DNA of 48,080 bases from Pseudoflavonifractor sp. 524-17 (GTDB taxonomy: Bacteria > Bacillota > Clostridia > Oscillospirales > Oscillospiraceae). Every line of letters starts with the position of its first letter. The stretch's first letter is position 1. The notes below the pieces were generated by a model. The model ran no database searches, was not told where the DNA came from, and saw only the letters and a list, made by a program, of their open reading frames with translations. The translations under genes were made by a program, and so were the position numbers. The stretch is taken from assembly GCF_009935845.1 (NCBI RefSeq), contig NZ_QWEK01000032.1:1-48080 (forward strand). Reading direction: 5' to 3'. This document shows positions 32,156 through 41,399 of this stretch, in pieces.

Positions 32156-33748
32156 CTAATTTTTTTCTGAGCGTTCAGACTTATTGTCTCCCCTCTTCCG
32201 CTTGACCAGAGAGCTCGCCAGCCAGACCATACTTTTAAATTCCTGCCGCCGGACATGGGCGAGCAGAAACACGCCGTTGGTTGTCAGCACACAGATCACA
32301 AACCGCAGAATCAAAACGCCGGCCATCCCTCCCGTAACCAAGCCGCAGACGGTATCCACCAGCCACCAGGTGAGCGTAATGACCGCCAGATACACGGCGT
32401 ATTTCCGGATAAATGGCCCCAGAGGTTTTTTCAGGCAGTGGCGGAAAAACAGGTAAGGCTCCATCCATACCGGCACCAGAAGCATACTCAAAACCGTCCC
32501 CATAAAGATGCCGTTCACCCCATAACGCACTCCCAGGAGGATAGAGATGACCAGATTCAGCACAGCCTCTGCCAGCGCCTTGTACCGGTCCAGCCAGAAC
32601 ATCCCCAGCGCGTACCAGAATGTGGTCACTGTCTTCCTCATCCCCTGCAAAAACAGCAGGACGCACAGAAGCAGCACAGTGGAGCGGCCAAACAGATAGT
32701 GCGTCCCAAAGCTGAGTGCAATAAATGGGCAGAGCAGCTCATACAGACAGATTGCCGCCAGGCTGTAGATCCACTGACCGGTAAAAAAGGCCGTGTAGAA
32801 CACCGGCTCCAGCTCATCCCGATCCTCTGTGGTCCCCAAATTGCCGACGCTGGCAGCGATTCCCTGGAAAATCCGGTCCAGTACCTGCCGGACTGAGCTG
32901 ATGATTAGATAGTAGTTGGAGTAAATCGCCACATTGACAATCCCCGTAAGGCGGGAGAGCAGCAGGTTATCTGTATTATTGATAACCACAGCCCCAAGGC
33001 GGTGCAGGGCCAAGGCCCGGATATTCCGGCTGATCTCCTGCTTCTCCTCCCGCGGCAGCTCGTTGTCATTCTTCTCCCGCAGGTAGGGGTACATACGCTC
33101 CGCCTGACGGCAAATATACACATTACATAGTATGGTGCCTATAATAATCACCAAAAGATATGCGATATAATTCTTTGTAATAAGCAAAACCGCCATCTGA
33201 ATACAGACTCTTATCACAAAAAACGTGGTTGACCAAAGAGAGACAATATACTCCCGCTGGTAGGCTGTAATTACACTCCATTTGTAGGTCAGCAAATAGG
33301 ATACCACTGAATTTCCCAAATACAGCAGATAAATTAGCTTGAGGTGCTCAATGGCGGACAAGTCGCCTGCCAGATGGTGGAGGAAGGGCAGCATTCCCAA
33401 GCCGATCACAGCCACAAAAGCCGCCACCCCCAGATACAGCCGCTTATACAGCTTCATCACAGCCTGTATTTTGGGAATGTCATTTTGGGCGGCAGGACGA
33501 TACAGGGCGTAATTCATAGCCGAGGCAATTCCCAGCTCTGACAGAGCGAGTATGCCCAGAATGTCTGTAAACAGCCCATTGATACCGGCATAGCTCTGGC
33601 TCAGCGTATGGGTGAACACAACCCGGCCGGCATAGGCCACCACAACGGAGATTCCTTGGGTGACCATTGCCACAGTGGCATTAATAGCGGAATATTCCGC
33701 CCGGCTTCTCTCCTGAGTGTCTTTTTTCGCTCCCCGCTTTCCGATCAT
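32156..33748 (-). CDS. Polysaccharide flippase, Wzx/MOP type
   Basis: Encodes 530 aa, with GGGAGG before the ATG. About 12-14 helices. The start (INATVAMVTQGISVVVAYAGRVVFTHTL) and the GINGLFTDILGILALSELGIASA region are typical of lipopolysaccharide/capsule flippases in Firmicutes. It would move undecaprenyl-linked repeat units across the membrane. Together with PelG (another MOP-fold protein) and the ABC exporter it makes three possible glycan transporters in one locus. Confidence 0.88.
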   Translation of the reverse strand: MIGKRGAKKDTQERSRAEYSAINATVAMVTQGISVVVAYAGRVVFTHTLSQSYAGINGLFTDILGILALSELGIASAMNYALYRPAAQNDIPKIQAVMKLYKRLYLGVAAFVAVIGLGMLPFLHHLAGDLSAIEHLKLIYLLYLGNSVVSYLLTYKWSVITAYQREYIVSLWSTTFFVIRVCIQMAVLLITKNYIAYLLVIIIGTILCNVYICRQAERMYPYLREKNDNELPREEKQEISRNIRALALHRLGAVVINNTDNLLLSRLTGIVNVAIYSNYYLIISSVRQVLDRIFQGIAASVGNLGTTEDRDELEPVFYTAFFTGQWIYSLAAICLYELLCPFIALSFGTHYLFGRSTVLLLCVLLFLQGMRKTVTTFWYALGMFWLDRYKALAEAVLNLVISILLGVRYGVNGIFMGTVLSMLLVPVWMEPYLFFRHCLKKPLGPFIRKYAVYLAVITLTWWLVDTVCGLVTGGMAGVLILRFVICVLTTNGVFLLAHVRRQEFKSMVWLASSLVKRKRGDNKSERSEKN

Positions 33749-33763
33749 TCCGCGCCTCCCCCA

Positions 33764-35143
33764 TCAGTGGAGTATCTGAATCTCCCCCAGAACATAGCCG
33801 TTGAGATCCCTGTCCTGCGTGTTGGCCAGCAGGATATTCTCCCCAGAGGCAGGGTCTTTTAGGTCAAGACAGAGCTGATAAGAACCCTTCGGCAGTCCCT
33901 CAACAGAGACGGCCGCCCGGATTTCCGAGGTCTTTTCCGTATCCCGCCCGCCGGTGAGCGTCCGCAGGCTATGCTCTGCCGGGTACTGCCCTATCAGGCG
34001 GCCCTCCCCGTCCCGCAGGGTGAGAATTACCTCCGGCTCCGCATACAGCGGGGCAAACCCCGCATTTTGGACGATAACCTTCACATTTACCTGCCGCCGC
34101 AGCAGATCCTTCCGCAGCGCCGCCTCACGGATAAACAGCCGGTAGCCCAGACGCCGCTCGACATAGGACAGGCCGTCCATCTCATGGAAGCAGCCCTCCT
34201 CGCTCACCCTGGCGTCCGCCCATTTTTTCAGTACCCCGGCGTCATAATCCTGATTCAAATAGGTAACCCGCATCTGCTCCAGGTCCTGTACCGCGTTCTC
34301 AAAGTCGTTATATGGATTTTCCACTACCACCTCGCCGCCGTTGGGAACACTGCGGCACAGGATCTCCTGAAACGCCAGCTCCTGGACCCGGGTCCGGCGC
34401 TGATCTGCCTGGGCCGCCATGTCATAGGTACCCAAATCGCCCTCACTGCCCATGATTCCATCGTTAAACAGCCCCAGCCGTACCGCCAGACGGAGGTCAG
34501 CCCCGTCCCCGGTAATCAGCCGCCACTGGGCCGGTGTACGCACGGACAGCCAAGCCCCGGTGGCCCCGGCCAGCGTCTGGGCCAGAAGGCGCAGCTCAGC
34601 GGCGGACTCATAGTCTGTATTGTGCATCTCCCCCCAGTCCCCCACAAAAAGGCCCTGCAAGGTGAATATCTTCTCCTCATACCGGCGGAGGAGCTCCCCC
34701 ACCTGCTCCATATGGCGGAGAATCACCTCCAGACGTTCCGGCTCTGTCTGCCGGTTTTTTCCCTCGCAGTCGTAGAGAAAGCGCACTATCAGCTGTTTGT
34801 CCCCTGCGCATAGAGCGCGCAGCAGGGCGTCAAGATTTTGCAGTCCGGCAGGACTGATTTCCCCCTCCCGGTACTCCATCAGGTTGATCTCCACCAGCGC
34901 CAGGGTGGTGTCTGTGTCCCAGCTGTAAAACTTCCCCACCAGAGCGGGATAGTCCATCTCCTCATCGGTGATCTGAAACCCGTAAATCCGGTAAAACCCT
35001 CGGTTCGGGTTCGCCAGCGGCCGGTTGGATTCCTCAAAATCCCCCGCCCGCACTTCCACGCTCCGCAACTCCATCCACCCCCCACAGACAACCAGGAACA
35101 GCAGCAGGCCCACAACGGCAGCAATGCAGCTACGTATCCGCAT
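33764..35143 (-). CDS. DUF4874/DUF4832 secreted glycan-linked protein
   Basis: Encodes 459 aa from ATG 35143, which overlaps the stop of the next upstream gene (TGATG). One N-terminal helix (about 5-22) anchors or exports it. The following ANPNRGFYRIYGF stretch and VGDWGEMHNTDY are typical of DUF4874, followed by a DUF4832 beta-rich end. These domains are thought to form a TIM-barrel plus beta-sandwich like glycoside hydrolases. In this locus it could trim or bind the polymer outside the cell; that role is inferred. Confidence 0.8.
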   Translation of the reverse strand: MRIRSCIAAVVGLLLFLVVCGGWMELRSVEVRAGDFEESNRPLANPNRGFYRIYGFQITDEEMDYPALVGKFYSWDTDTTLALVEINLMEYREGEISPAGLQNLDALLRALCAGDKQLIVRFLYDCEGKNRQTEPERLEVILRHMEQVGELLRRYEEKIFTLQGLFVGDWGEMHNTDYESAAELRLLAQTLAGATGAWLSVRTPAQWRLITGDGADLRLAVRLGLFNDGIMGSEGDLGTYDMAAQADQRRTRVQELAFQEILCRSVPNGGEVVVENPYNDFENAVQDLEQMRVTYLNQDYDAGVLKKWADARVSEEGCFHEMDGLSYVERRLGYRLFIREAALRKDLLRRQVNVKVIVQNAGFAPLYAEPEVILTLRDGEGRLIGQYPAEHSLRTLTGGRDTEKTSEIRAAVSVEGLPKGSYQLCLDLKDPASGENILLANTQDRDLNGYVLGEIQILH

Positions 35144-37449
35144 CAATCTTTTCCATGAAGGGCCAGATTAAAGGGAGAATGCGGGTTTTGGTGGAAGTAG
35201 TAGCAAACAAAACTGTCATCCTCATAGTATACGCTCATTTCATTGGGGTAAAGCTCTATGAACCGCTGGCACCAGTAATAGGCTTTCGATTCAATAATGG
35301 TACGGCTTTCCCAGTTCGTATAGCATTGAAATGGAACAGGAAGATCCATCAATTCTTTCTCCGCTTCCTCTTTGGAAATCTCAGAGGATTTGACATTTGG
35401 TGCTTGGCTCCCCCATTCTCCCGCGTGTTTTTCCAAAGCTAACCAGGATGGACCCGTAAAAAAGTATCTTTGTGCATACTCCAACGGTCTTTTCTCTACA
35501 AAAATGAATACATACTCCGAAGGAAGGAAGTATCTCTCCTCAGCAGTCTGTCGAATAAAAATTAGCAGCTCTTCATGCCACCCGTTTTCAATTCCCTGAT
35601 AAAGACTATCTGTTGGTGATACCACAGTATACGAAAAATCGGGATAGGTGTTGATAATACTCTCCATAACCTCTACCGCGATACGATAGCGACTCAGTTC
35701 ATAGTACAGATACCCATGATAATTTTTCTCACTGGATGCCCATACACAAATGGCTAAGAGAGCAAAAACGGAAATCCCGCGAAGTACAACAGTTTTCAAC
35801 CAGACCGCCAAAAGGATGAATACAAAATCTAACGGAATTGCCGCCACCGCAAAAAACAAAATTCTCTGGGTACTGGCTATACGCACACCGGAAATTAACT
35901 CTGGAATACCTAAGTACGGCGCAATGTATACTAGCATTAAAATGAAAAACATTATCACCAAAAGGAAATATCCATCAAGCCAGTTTAGATTAATCCCCTC
36001 TTTTCCTGTCCAGTCTGCTATTGTACCTTTTAGTAGATGTATAATAAATTTCAGCAATAGGCAGACCAACAAAATAACCGGGAGTAGAATAACGTAAAAC
36101 GTAGTCCGTTCTGTTCCGATTACTTCCGCATATCCTCGACATAATATTTGAAATCCCTTGCCCAATGCGGTACCTATCTTATTTCCAGATGGTAAGGGAT
36201 GTTCACCCTGTTGGGACTGTCCTACATGTTCCGTCTCCTGCCAAATCTGACGTGACTCCTCGCCAGTTCCCTGAATTACATTCAGGGCCCAGCCCATTGA
36301 ACCCTGAAATTTGATACCAGACGCCAGCGCTCCCATCATAGGAGTTACCGCAATCAGCACTCCGCATAATACGGCTAATGCCAAAGACAAAAACCGTTTC
36401 TTAGAAAATACTCTCCGTAAGTAAAATATAGATACCCCAAGGCACATAAAAAAGGCCGTAATTGTTGGATAAAAATGGGAGGCAATTGTTGCCGCTAACG
36501 CCATCATAAAGAGAAACAGATTTGGTTCCAGAAAGAAACCAGCCAACCGCCCACTTCCAAACGGTTTTTGAACTTCCCTTGCCCTTAAATAGCGAATGAA
36601 GTACATAACACAAAGCATCTGCGGCGCAAAGCCAAACTCCTGGGGGAGGGTAAATTGTAGACGTGCCATGCCAGTAACTTCTACCCCACCTATGGCAACA
36701 AGTAGTATAAAAGCAGCCAGCATCAAAATAGGTGTATACCGCCAGCCAAAAAGTTCCCGGCACAAACAGTAGGAGGCAATCAAAAAAACTACCCCCTGTA
36801 TGCTTCCAAAGAATAGCACCAGACTAAATATCTGTACACCCAATACGGTATTGATGGTATAGAGCAAACAGTGCATAGCTTCTGGATAAATTCCTCCAGA
36901 AAACGGTTGCCCTTCCATAAGCCCATAGCACCAAGAATGATGAACGTACTGATCTCCAAAACCATAACAGCAGGTCTGAAACGCTCCCCAGGAGAGGTAA
37001 ATCAGGGCGTATACCGCAACGCCCCCCAGCAGCAGGTATTCCATCAGATGGGGCCGTATTGAGCGCCACAGCCGCCGCGCACGGTCCGCCGCGGCCCAAG
37101 CCAGCCGCTTGAACAGCAGCTTGAACCGAAACACCAACAGCCTGTCGGCAAAGGACACCGCCTTTTCCTCTGTCACACCCAGCCGCCGGTACAGCAGGAT
37201 GAGCGGGACTCCCCAGAACACGGTGCGCACAACCCATTGGTTCAAAATGTGAAGCAAGCCCAGTCCCAGCACCACGGTATTAATCAACACTGTCTGTACT
37301 GTGACGCAGAAACTGAACTGATAGAGCATGGACTTCCCGCTCAAATGACGGTTAAACACAAGCCGGGGCCACAGAAATTCCACCACTAAATAGCCCAGCA
37401 ATACCTTGATGAATTCTAAAATCCAGTATGGCGTGTTTGTAATATCCAA
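35143..37449 (-). CDS. Large GT-C-like polytopic membrane protein
   Basis: Encodes 768 aa from a TTG with GAGGGTG upstream. About a dozen or more membrane helices up to residue 580, then a soluble tail rich in aromatic and charged residues (about 590-768). The fold resembles GT-C glycosyltransferases or polymerases that use lipid-phosphate sugars; the DQYVHH region (about 170) may hold the acidic site. It lies between a DPM-like GT2 and the DUF4832 gene, so a donor-lipid-dependent transferase role is plausible. The stretch 35150-36900 is distinctly AT-richer than its neighbours, which hints at separate origin. Confidence 0.65.
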   Translation of the reverse strand: MDITNTPYWILEFIKVLLGYLVVEFLWPRLVFNRHLSGKSMLYQFSFCVTVQTVLINTVVLGLGLLHILNQWVVRTVFWGVPLILLYRRLGVTEEKAVSFADRLLVFRFKLLFKRLAWAAADRARRLWRSIRPHLMEYLLLGGVAVYALIYLSWGAFQTCCYGFGDQYVHHSWCYGLMEGQPFSGGIYPEAMHCLLYTINTVLGVQIFSLVLFFGSIQGVVFLIASYCLCRELFGWRYTPILMLAAFILLVAIGGVEVTGMARLQFTLPQEFGFAPQMLCVMYFIRYLRAREVQKPFGSGRLAGFFLEPNLFLFMMALAATIASHFYPTITAFFMCLGVSIFYLRRVFSKKRFLSLALAVLCGVLIAVTPMMGALASGIKFQGSMGWALNVIQGTGEESRQIWQETEHVGQSQQGEHPLPSGNKIGTALGKGFQILCRGYAEVIGTERTTFYVILLPVILLVCLLLKFIIHLLKGTIADWTGKEGINLNWLDGYFLLVIMFFILMLVYIAPYLGIPELISGVRIASTQRILFFAVAAIPLDFVFILLAVWLKTVVLRGISVFALLAICVWASSEKNYHGYLYYELSRYRIAVEVMESIINTYPDFSYTVVSPTDSLYQGIENGWHEELLIFIRQTAEERYFLPSEYVFIFVEKRPLEYAQRYFFTGPSWLALEKHAGEWGSQAPNVKSSEISKEEAEKELMDLPVPFQCYTNWESRTIIESKAYYWCQRFIELYPNEMSVYYEDDSFVCYYFHQNPHSPFNLALHGKD

Positions 37450-37474
37450 GCGATCACCCTCTTCCCCGGTATTA

Positions 37475-38239
37475 TCAAACCTGCCTGTCTCTTGTTCCGA
37501 TCTTCAAAAACTTGATGCGGAACGCAATGGCCAGTGTACTCAGCAGCATCCGGATCATGTACCACAAAGGCCGCAGCCCGGAGTGAATGCTCTTCCCCGC
37601 TGTGCGGGGGTGCATCACGGCGGGCGCCTCCACCACCCGGAACCCCAGCAGCAGCATCTGCATCAGCATGTTGGCGTCCGGGTACTTTGTGTCGAAATTA
37701 TTATATTGGGCAAAACAGGAAAACGCCCTTCTGTTCAGGCCCTGCAGGCCGGTGGTGGGGTCGGTAATCACCTGTCCCGTCATCAGCCGGATGAGGATCC
37801 GGAACATTTTATGGGCCAGCCGCTTGGCCGGAGACAGCGTAAAGTCCCTGGCACCCGCCCAATACCGGGTGCCCAGCACAAGGTCCGGGCGAACGCCTTC
37901 CCTGTCCTGTTCCACAAGCCGGTCGTAGATGACTGGGATATTGCAGGGATCATGCTGTCCGTCCGAGTCCATTTGGATCACATACTGATAGCCCGCCCAG
38001 ACCGCATATTTATATCCCACCTGCACCGCGCCCCCATAGCCCAGGCAAAACACATTATTTATCGAATGGTAGCCCCGCTCTGTGATAATCCGGGCCGTGG
38101 CGTCTTCTGAGGCGTCGTTGATAATAAGCACATCCGCCATCTGGGGAATGCCCTCCACCTCCATTTGGTCCAATAGGCGGGGAAGGTTTGCCTCCTCATT
38201 GTGGGCAGGCATGATAATCAGAAGCTCCCGCTTCTCCAT
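37475..38239 (-). CDS. GT2 glycosyltransferase, dolichyl-phosphate type
   Basis: Encodes 254 aa from ATG 38239 (AAGG upstream; a TTG at 38263 would add eight residues). GT-A fold: IIMPAHNEEANL, IINDASED and the DSDGQHDP metal-binding segment. The later TDPTTGLQGLNRRAF and the C-terminal helices match polyprenyl-phosphate mannose/glucose synthases and related GT2. It may charge undecaprenyl phosphate for the GT-C-like protein encoded next to it. Confidence 0.88.
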   Translation of the reverse strand: MEKRELLIIMPAHNEEANLPRLLDQMEVEGIPQMADVLIINDASEDATARIITERGYHSINNVFCLGYGGAVQVGYKYAVWAGYQYVIQMDSDGQHDPCNIPVIYDRLVEQDREGVRPDLVLGTRYWAGARDFTLSPAKRLAHKMFRILIRLMTGQVITDPTTGLQGLNRRAFSCFAQYNNFDTKYPDANMLMQMLLLGFRVVEAPAVMHPRTAGKSIHSGLRPLWYMIRMLLSTLAIAFRIKFLKIGTRDRQV

Positions 38240-38259
38240 AGGCTGGGCCCTTCTTCCGT

Positions 38260-39456
38260 TCAAAATTCCAGCAGCTTTACAATTTCCTTTTGGGTGGCGG
38301 TCTGTTTTGCCATGGCGGCCCGGCCAAGACGCTTACGCCGGGTATCGTCGCTGAGCAGAACCCCAATCGACTGAGCAATGGCGCCCGGCTCCAGGGAGCA
38401 CAGCAGTCCGTCCTGATTCTGGACAATCTGAATACGGTTGCCGCTGACGTCGGAGGCCACGATGGGACAGCCCAAGGTCTGTGCCTCCTGAATGGCAATG
38501 CTCCGCCCCTCAAACCGGGTGGCATGGATGTAGATATCTGCCTGCGCGTAATATGGGTAGGGGTTTTCTACCGCCCCCAGGAGCACAAAATCCTTCTCAA
38601 GCCCCAGGGCGGCGATCTTCCGCTCCAGCTTTCCCCGCAGGTCCCCCTCCCCCAGCACATACCACCGGGCCTGATAGCCGGCGTCCTTGAGCAGCTTCAT
38701 GGCGTCAATGGCAATCTCAAACGCTTTCTGATAGGTGAGCCGCCCCACACTGAGCAGGCGCATCCCGCTGTAGCCGTCGGCAAAGCCCCCCGGCTCCTGC
38801 GCCCGGTGGCGGATTTTCTCCTGGTTGACCAGATTGGGCAGCTCCTGCACCCTGTCCCGGCACTCGGGATATACTCGCAGAAAGGGTTCCCTTATTTCCT
38901 CAGACACCAAAAAAATTTTCTGGAACTGTGCCCAGCAGTTCTGATCCATTGCCCGGGTGTATCCGCTTTTCTCATAGTCGATGTGGACCACGGCCAGCTT
39001 CTTCTTTGCCCGTACGTAATCCGCCACAAAGTAAGCCGCGCCGCCCTCAATCCAGGCCACCGCCGTGTCGTATTCCCGCTCGGGCCGGACCGCCCCGTCG
39101 GACACCACCCGCCACAGCAGCTTATCCAGCCGCAGACGGCGGCGGCGGAGCATCGGCGGCAGGGCCCGCAGAACGCTGCCCAGCTTGCCTGCCCAGTTCC
39201 CGTTCCGAAAGAAGCTGGAGGCCACCGCAGCGGCCAGCATCCGCCGTCCGGCGGCGTCCTGTACCGACCCGCTGTCCACTCCGCCGTTCAGCAGCCGCAC
39301 ATGTTCCGGCACCTGTGCCATCAGCTCTCCCCGGCCCAGCAGGACATAGAGGTCAATGGTGCAGGTCCCGCTGTCCAAAGTGTCCAGCAGCTCCAGAAGG
39401 GCCCGTTCCGCCCCGCCCACCCCCAGGGTGTTAATGACAAACAGTATGTTCTTCAT
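38260..39456 (-). CDS. GT4 glycosyltransferase
   Basis: Encodes 398 aa with GGGGAGGG before the ATG. A GT-B enzyme: N-terminal NTLGVGGAERALLEL, C-terminal SVGRLTYQKAFEIAIDA and the donor-binding region HATRFEGRSIAIQEAQTLGCPIVASDV with the E-x7-E pattern. It adds a sugar to the growing glycan in the cytoplasm. Its start overlaps the end of the DUF2304 gene by 26 bases. Confidence 0.9.
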   Translation of the reverse strand: MKNILFVINTLGVGGAERALLELLDTLDSGTCTIDLYVLLGRGELMAQVPEHVRLLNGGVDSGSVQDAAGRRMLAAAVASSFFRNGNWAGKLGSVLRALPPMLRRRRLRLDKLLWRVVSDGAVRPEREYDTAVAWIEGGAAYFVADYVRAKKKLAVVHIDYEKSGYTRAMDQNCWAQFQKIFLVSEEIREPFLRVYPECRDRVQELPNLVNQEKIRHRAQEPGGFADGYSGMRLLSVGRLTYQKAFEIAIDAMKLLKDAGYQARWYVLGEGDLRGKLERKIAALGLEKDFVLLGAVENPYPYYAQADIYIHATRFEGRSIAIQEAQTLGCPIVASDVSGNRIQIVQNQDGLLCSLEPGAIAQSIGVLLSDDTRRKRLGRAAMAKQTATQKEIVKLLEF

Positions 39457-39829
39457 GGCCCTCCCCTATCTCAGCGGGGTCTGTGTCCTCCCACCCCTTC
39501 TGCTGCCTGTGCTCCGCCAGCAGAAGAGACACCATCATGGCCAATTCCTGATTTTCCGTTATCAGTTTTGAGAGCATCAGACAAATCCGAAACGCCCCCA
39601 CCAGGCCGGCCGCTCCCACGCAGAGCAACGCAATCCCTGTCCACATGGAAATGAGATCAATCCATCGGGACAGCACCGGAACCGCTCCTACCGTTACAAT
39701 CGCCAGACCCAGCAGACACCAGACCGCCGCCAGATCTGACGTCATCTTTTTCCCGGCATGGAACCGGAAGCTGGCGGCCATCAGCAGCAGCCCGCTCCCT
39801 ACGATCACCCCTCTTATCATAACTGTCAT
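39431..39829 (-). CDS. DUF2304 small membrane protein
   Basis: Encodes 132 aa starting two bases after pelG. Three membrane helices and a C-terminal coiled helix (ENQELAMMVSLLLAEHRQQ). DUF2304 proteins are small partners commonly encoded beside GT2 polyprenyl-phosphate glycosyltransferases in polysaccharide loci, as here. Precise function unknown. Confidence 0.8.
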   Translation of the reverse strand: MTVMIRGVIVGSGLLLMAASFRFHAGKKMTSDLAAVWCLLGLAIVTVGAVPVLSRWIDLISMWTGIALLCVGAAGLVGAFRICLMLSKLITENQELAMMVSLLLAEHRQQKGWEDTDPAEIGEGHEEHTVCH

Positions 39830-39831
39830 CT

Positions 39832-41295
39832 CTATGCCGTCCCCTCTCTCTTCTCCGCTCTCTGCTGATACACCTGAGTTGGGAGACGCTTCCCCCGGCC
39901 CCGTTTTACCAGCCTGCCCTGGCAGAATACCTGTCTGTCCATGTGCCGTTCTGTCCAGCGCAGCCGGAAATATCCCACTGTCCAGCCTGTAAAGGAACCC
40001 GCCACCACGCCGATCCCATACCAGATTTCCGGCAGGTGTGTCGCCGCCAGACTGCCCAGGAATGTAACCAGACAGAAGCTCACCGCAGTGAATATGGCCC
40101 CCCACATATCTTTAAAGTAGTACAAAAACAGAATTTCCGCGTACATTTGGAACAGAATGAAGTATCCCGCCGCCAAGCAGGGGTAGATCCGCATGATCAT
40201 CCCCGCAAACCCGAAGCGAGGCAGCACCACCACAAAGAGCAGATACACCACCACGGAGATGATGAACTGAAGCCGCGCCAAATCCATCAGCTGGTTGGCA
40301 ATCTCCCGGAACATTTTGCGCTTGGCGTTGCGAATATCCGACAACCGGCCGCCGATCACCGCCTCAGAATAGGCCTTATAGCGGTCATGGAAGAACATCT
40401 CCACCCGGGCGATAAAGATAACCGTGGCGGAAATATTGGTGAACATGGCCAGACAGGACGCCATGTCATAGGGCTGGTTGCAGACAAAGGACCTGGCCAC
40501 TACCATGCGCATCTCCGTAGTCCAAAATACAAAGTTGTGGATGTACAGCCCCAGAGTATAGAAGAGATAGACCGCCACCAGATGCCAGTACCGTCTGAAA
40601 TACCCCAGCACCGGCCAGAACCGGTTGCTGTTTTCCACGAAATACCGCCGGACGGAGCCGTACTCCAGCACCGCAATCACAAAAAAGCCAATCGTCATGG
40701 AGAACAACATGCTCTCCGTAATGCCCCAGCCCACCCAGAAATGGAGTATCAGAGCGAGCACAAAGCAAACCGTCATACCCACAAGGAAGAACAGCGATAT
40801 CCTTCCATAATCTTTGCAGATAGACAGGTAGAGCATGGAGTAGAAGACCAGCACCAGGCAGATAAATCCACAGAAGCCGGTGAACACATAGGCCACCGGC
40901 ACTTCCCCCACAAAGTGCTCCCACAGGCAGAAGGGAATGCCCAGCAGGCAGCTGAAAAAAATGTTCAGCAGCAGCCCCACATAGAAGCAGGGCAAAATAT
41001 CCTGATAGCGCTCCTCAAAGATGGCGTCCTGCATATACTTGGACAGCACGGAGTTAAAGGGCGCGGCGGAGAGCAGAGCAAAGATGAAAATATATAAAAC
41101 TGTGCAGGAGAACAGCTCCCTGGTGTAGTAATCCAGGGTATCAAACCCCAAAATCCACTCCATCAACAGCAAGACGCCAATCACCAATACCATGGGCGCC
41201 ACTGTTAGACAGGAGCCGTAGGCCACACCCGCCAGTCCTGCCGTAAGGGATCTTTTCTGAAAAAACTTGTTCAGTCTGACGCCAATGCCAGCCAT
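39832..41295 (-). CDS. pelG: PelG-like polysaccharide transport membrane protein
   Basis: Encodes 487 aa from ATG 41295 with AAGGAGG. About twelve helices of the MOP (MATE/Wzx) fold. The start MAGIGVRLNKFF and the region FLVGMTVCFVLALILH, plus WTTEMRMVVARSF and the basic tail, follow PelG. In the Pel system it forms, with PelD, PelE and PelF, the inner-membrane complex that exports the partly acetylated GalNAc polymer. It follows pelF with a 104-base gap. Confidence 0.88.
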   Translation of the reverse strand: MAGIGVRLNKFFQKRSLTAGLAGVAYGSCLTVAPMVLVIGVLLLMEWILGFDTLDYYTRELFSCTVLYIFIFALLSAAPFNSVLSKYMQDAIFEERYQDILPCFYVGLLLNIFFSCLLGIPFCLWEHFVGEVPVAYVFTGFCGFICLVLVFYSMLYLSICKDYGRISLFFLVGMTVCFVLALILHFWVGWGITESMLFSMTIGFFVIAVLEYGSVRRYFVENSNRFWPVLGYFRRYWHLVAVYLFYTLGLYIHNFVFWTTEMRMVVARSFVCNQPYDMASCLAMFTNISATVIFIARVEMFFHDRYKAYSEAVIGGRLSDIRNAKRKMFREIANQLMDLARLQFIISVVVYLLFVVVLPRFGFAGMIMRIYPCLAAGYFILFQMYAEILFLYYFKDMWGAIFTAVSFCLVTFLGSLAATHLPEIWYGIGVVAGSFTGWTVGYFRLRWTERHMDRQVFCQGRLVKRGRGKRLPTQVYQQRAEKREGTA

Positions 41296-41399
41296 CTTTT
41301 CCGCCTCCTTTCTCATTCCCGGCCAGTAGTCCCGTTTGCCGCCTCTCAAAAGCTGTCTTCGGCAAAGCCGTTAAGAACCACGGCGGTTGGTACAGCTTC

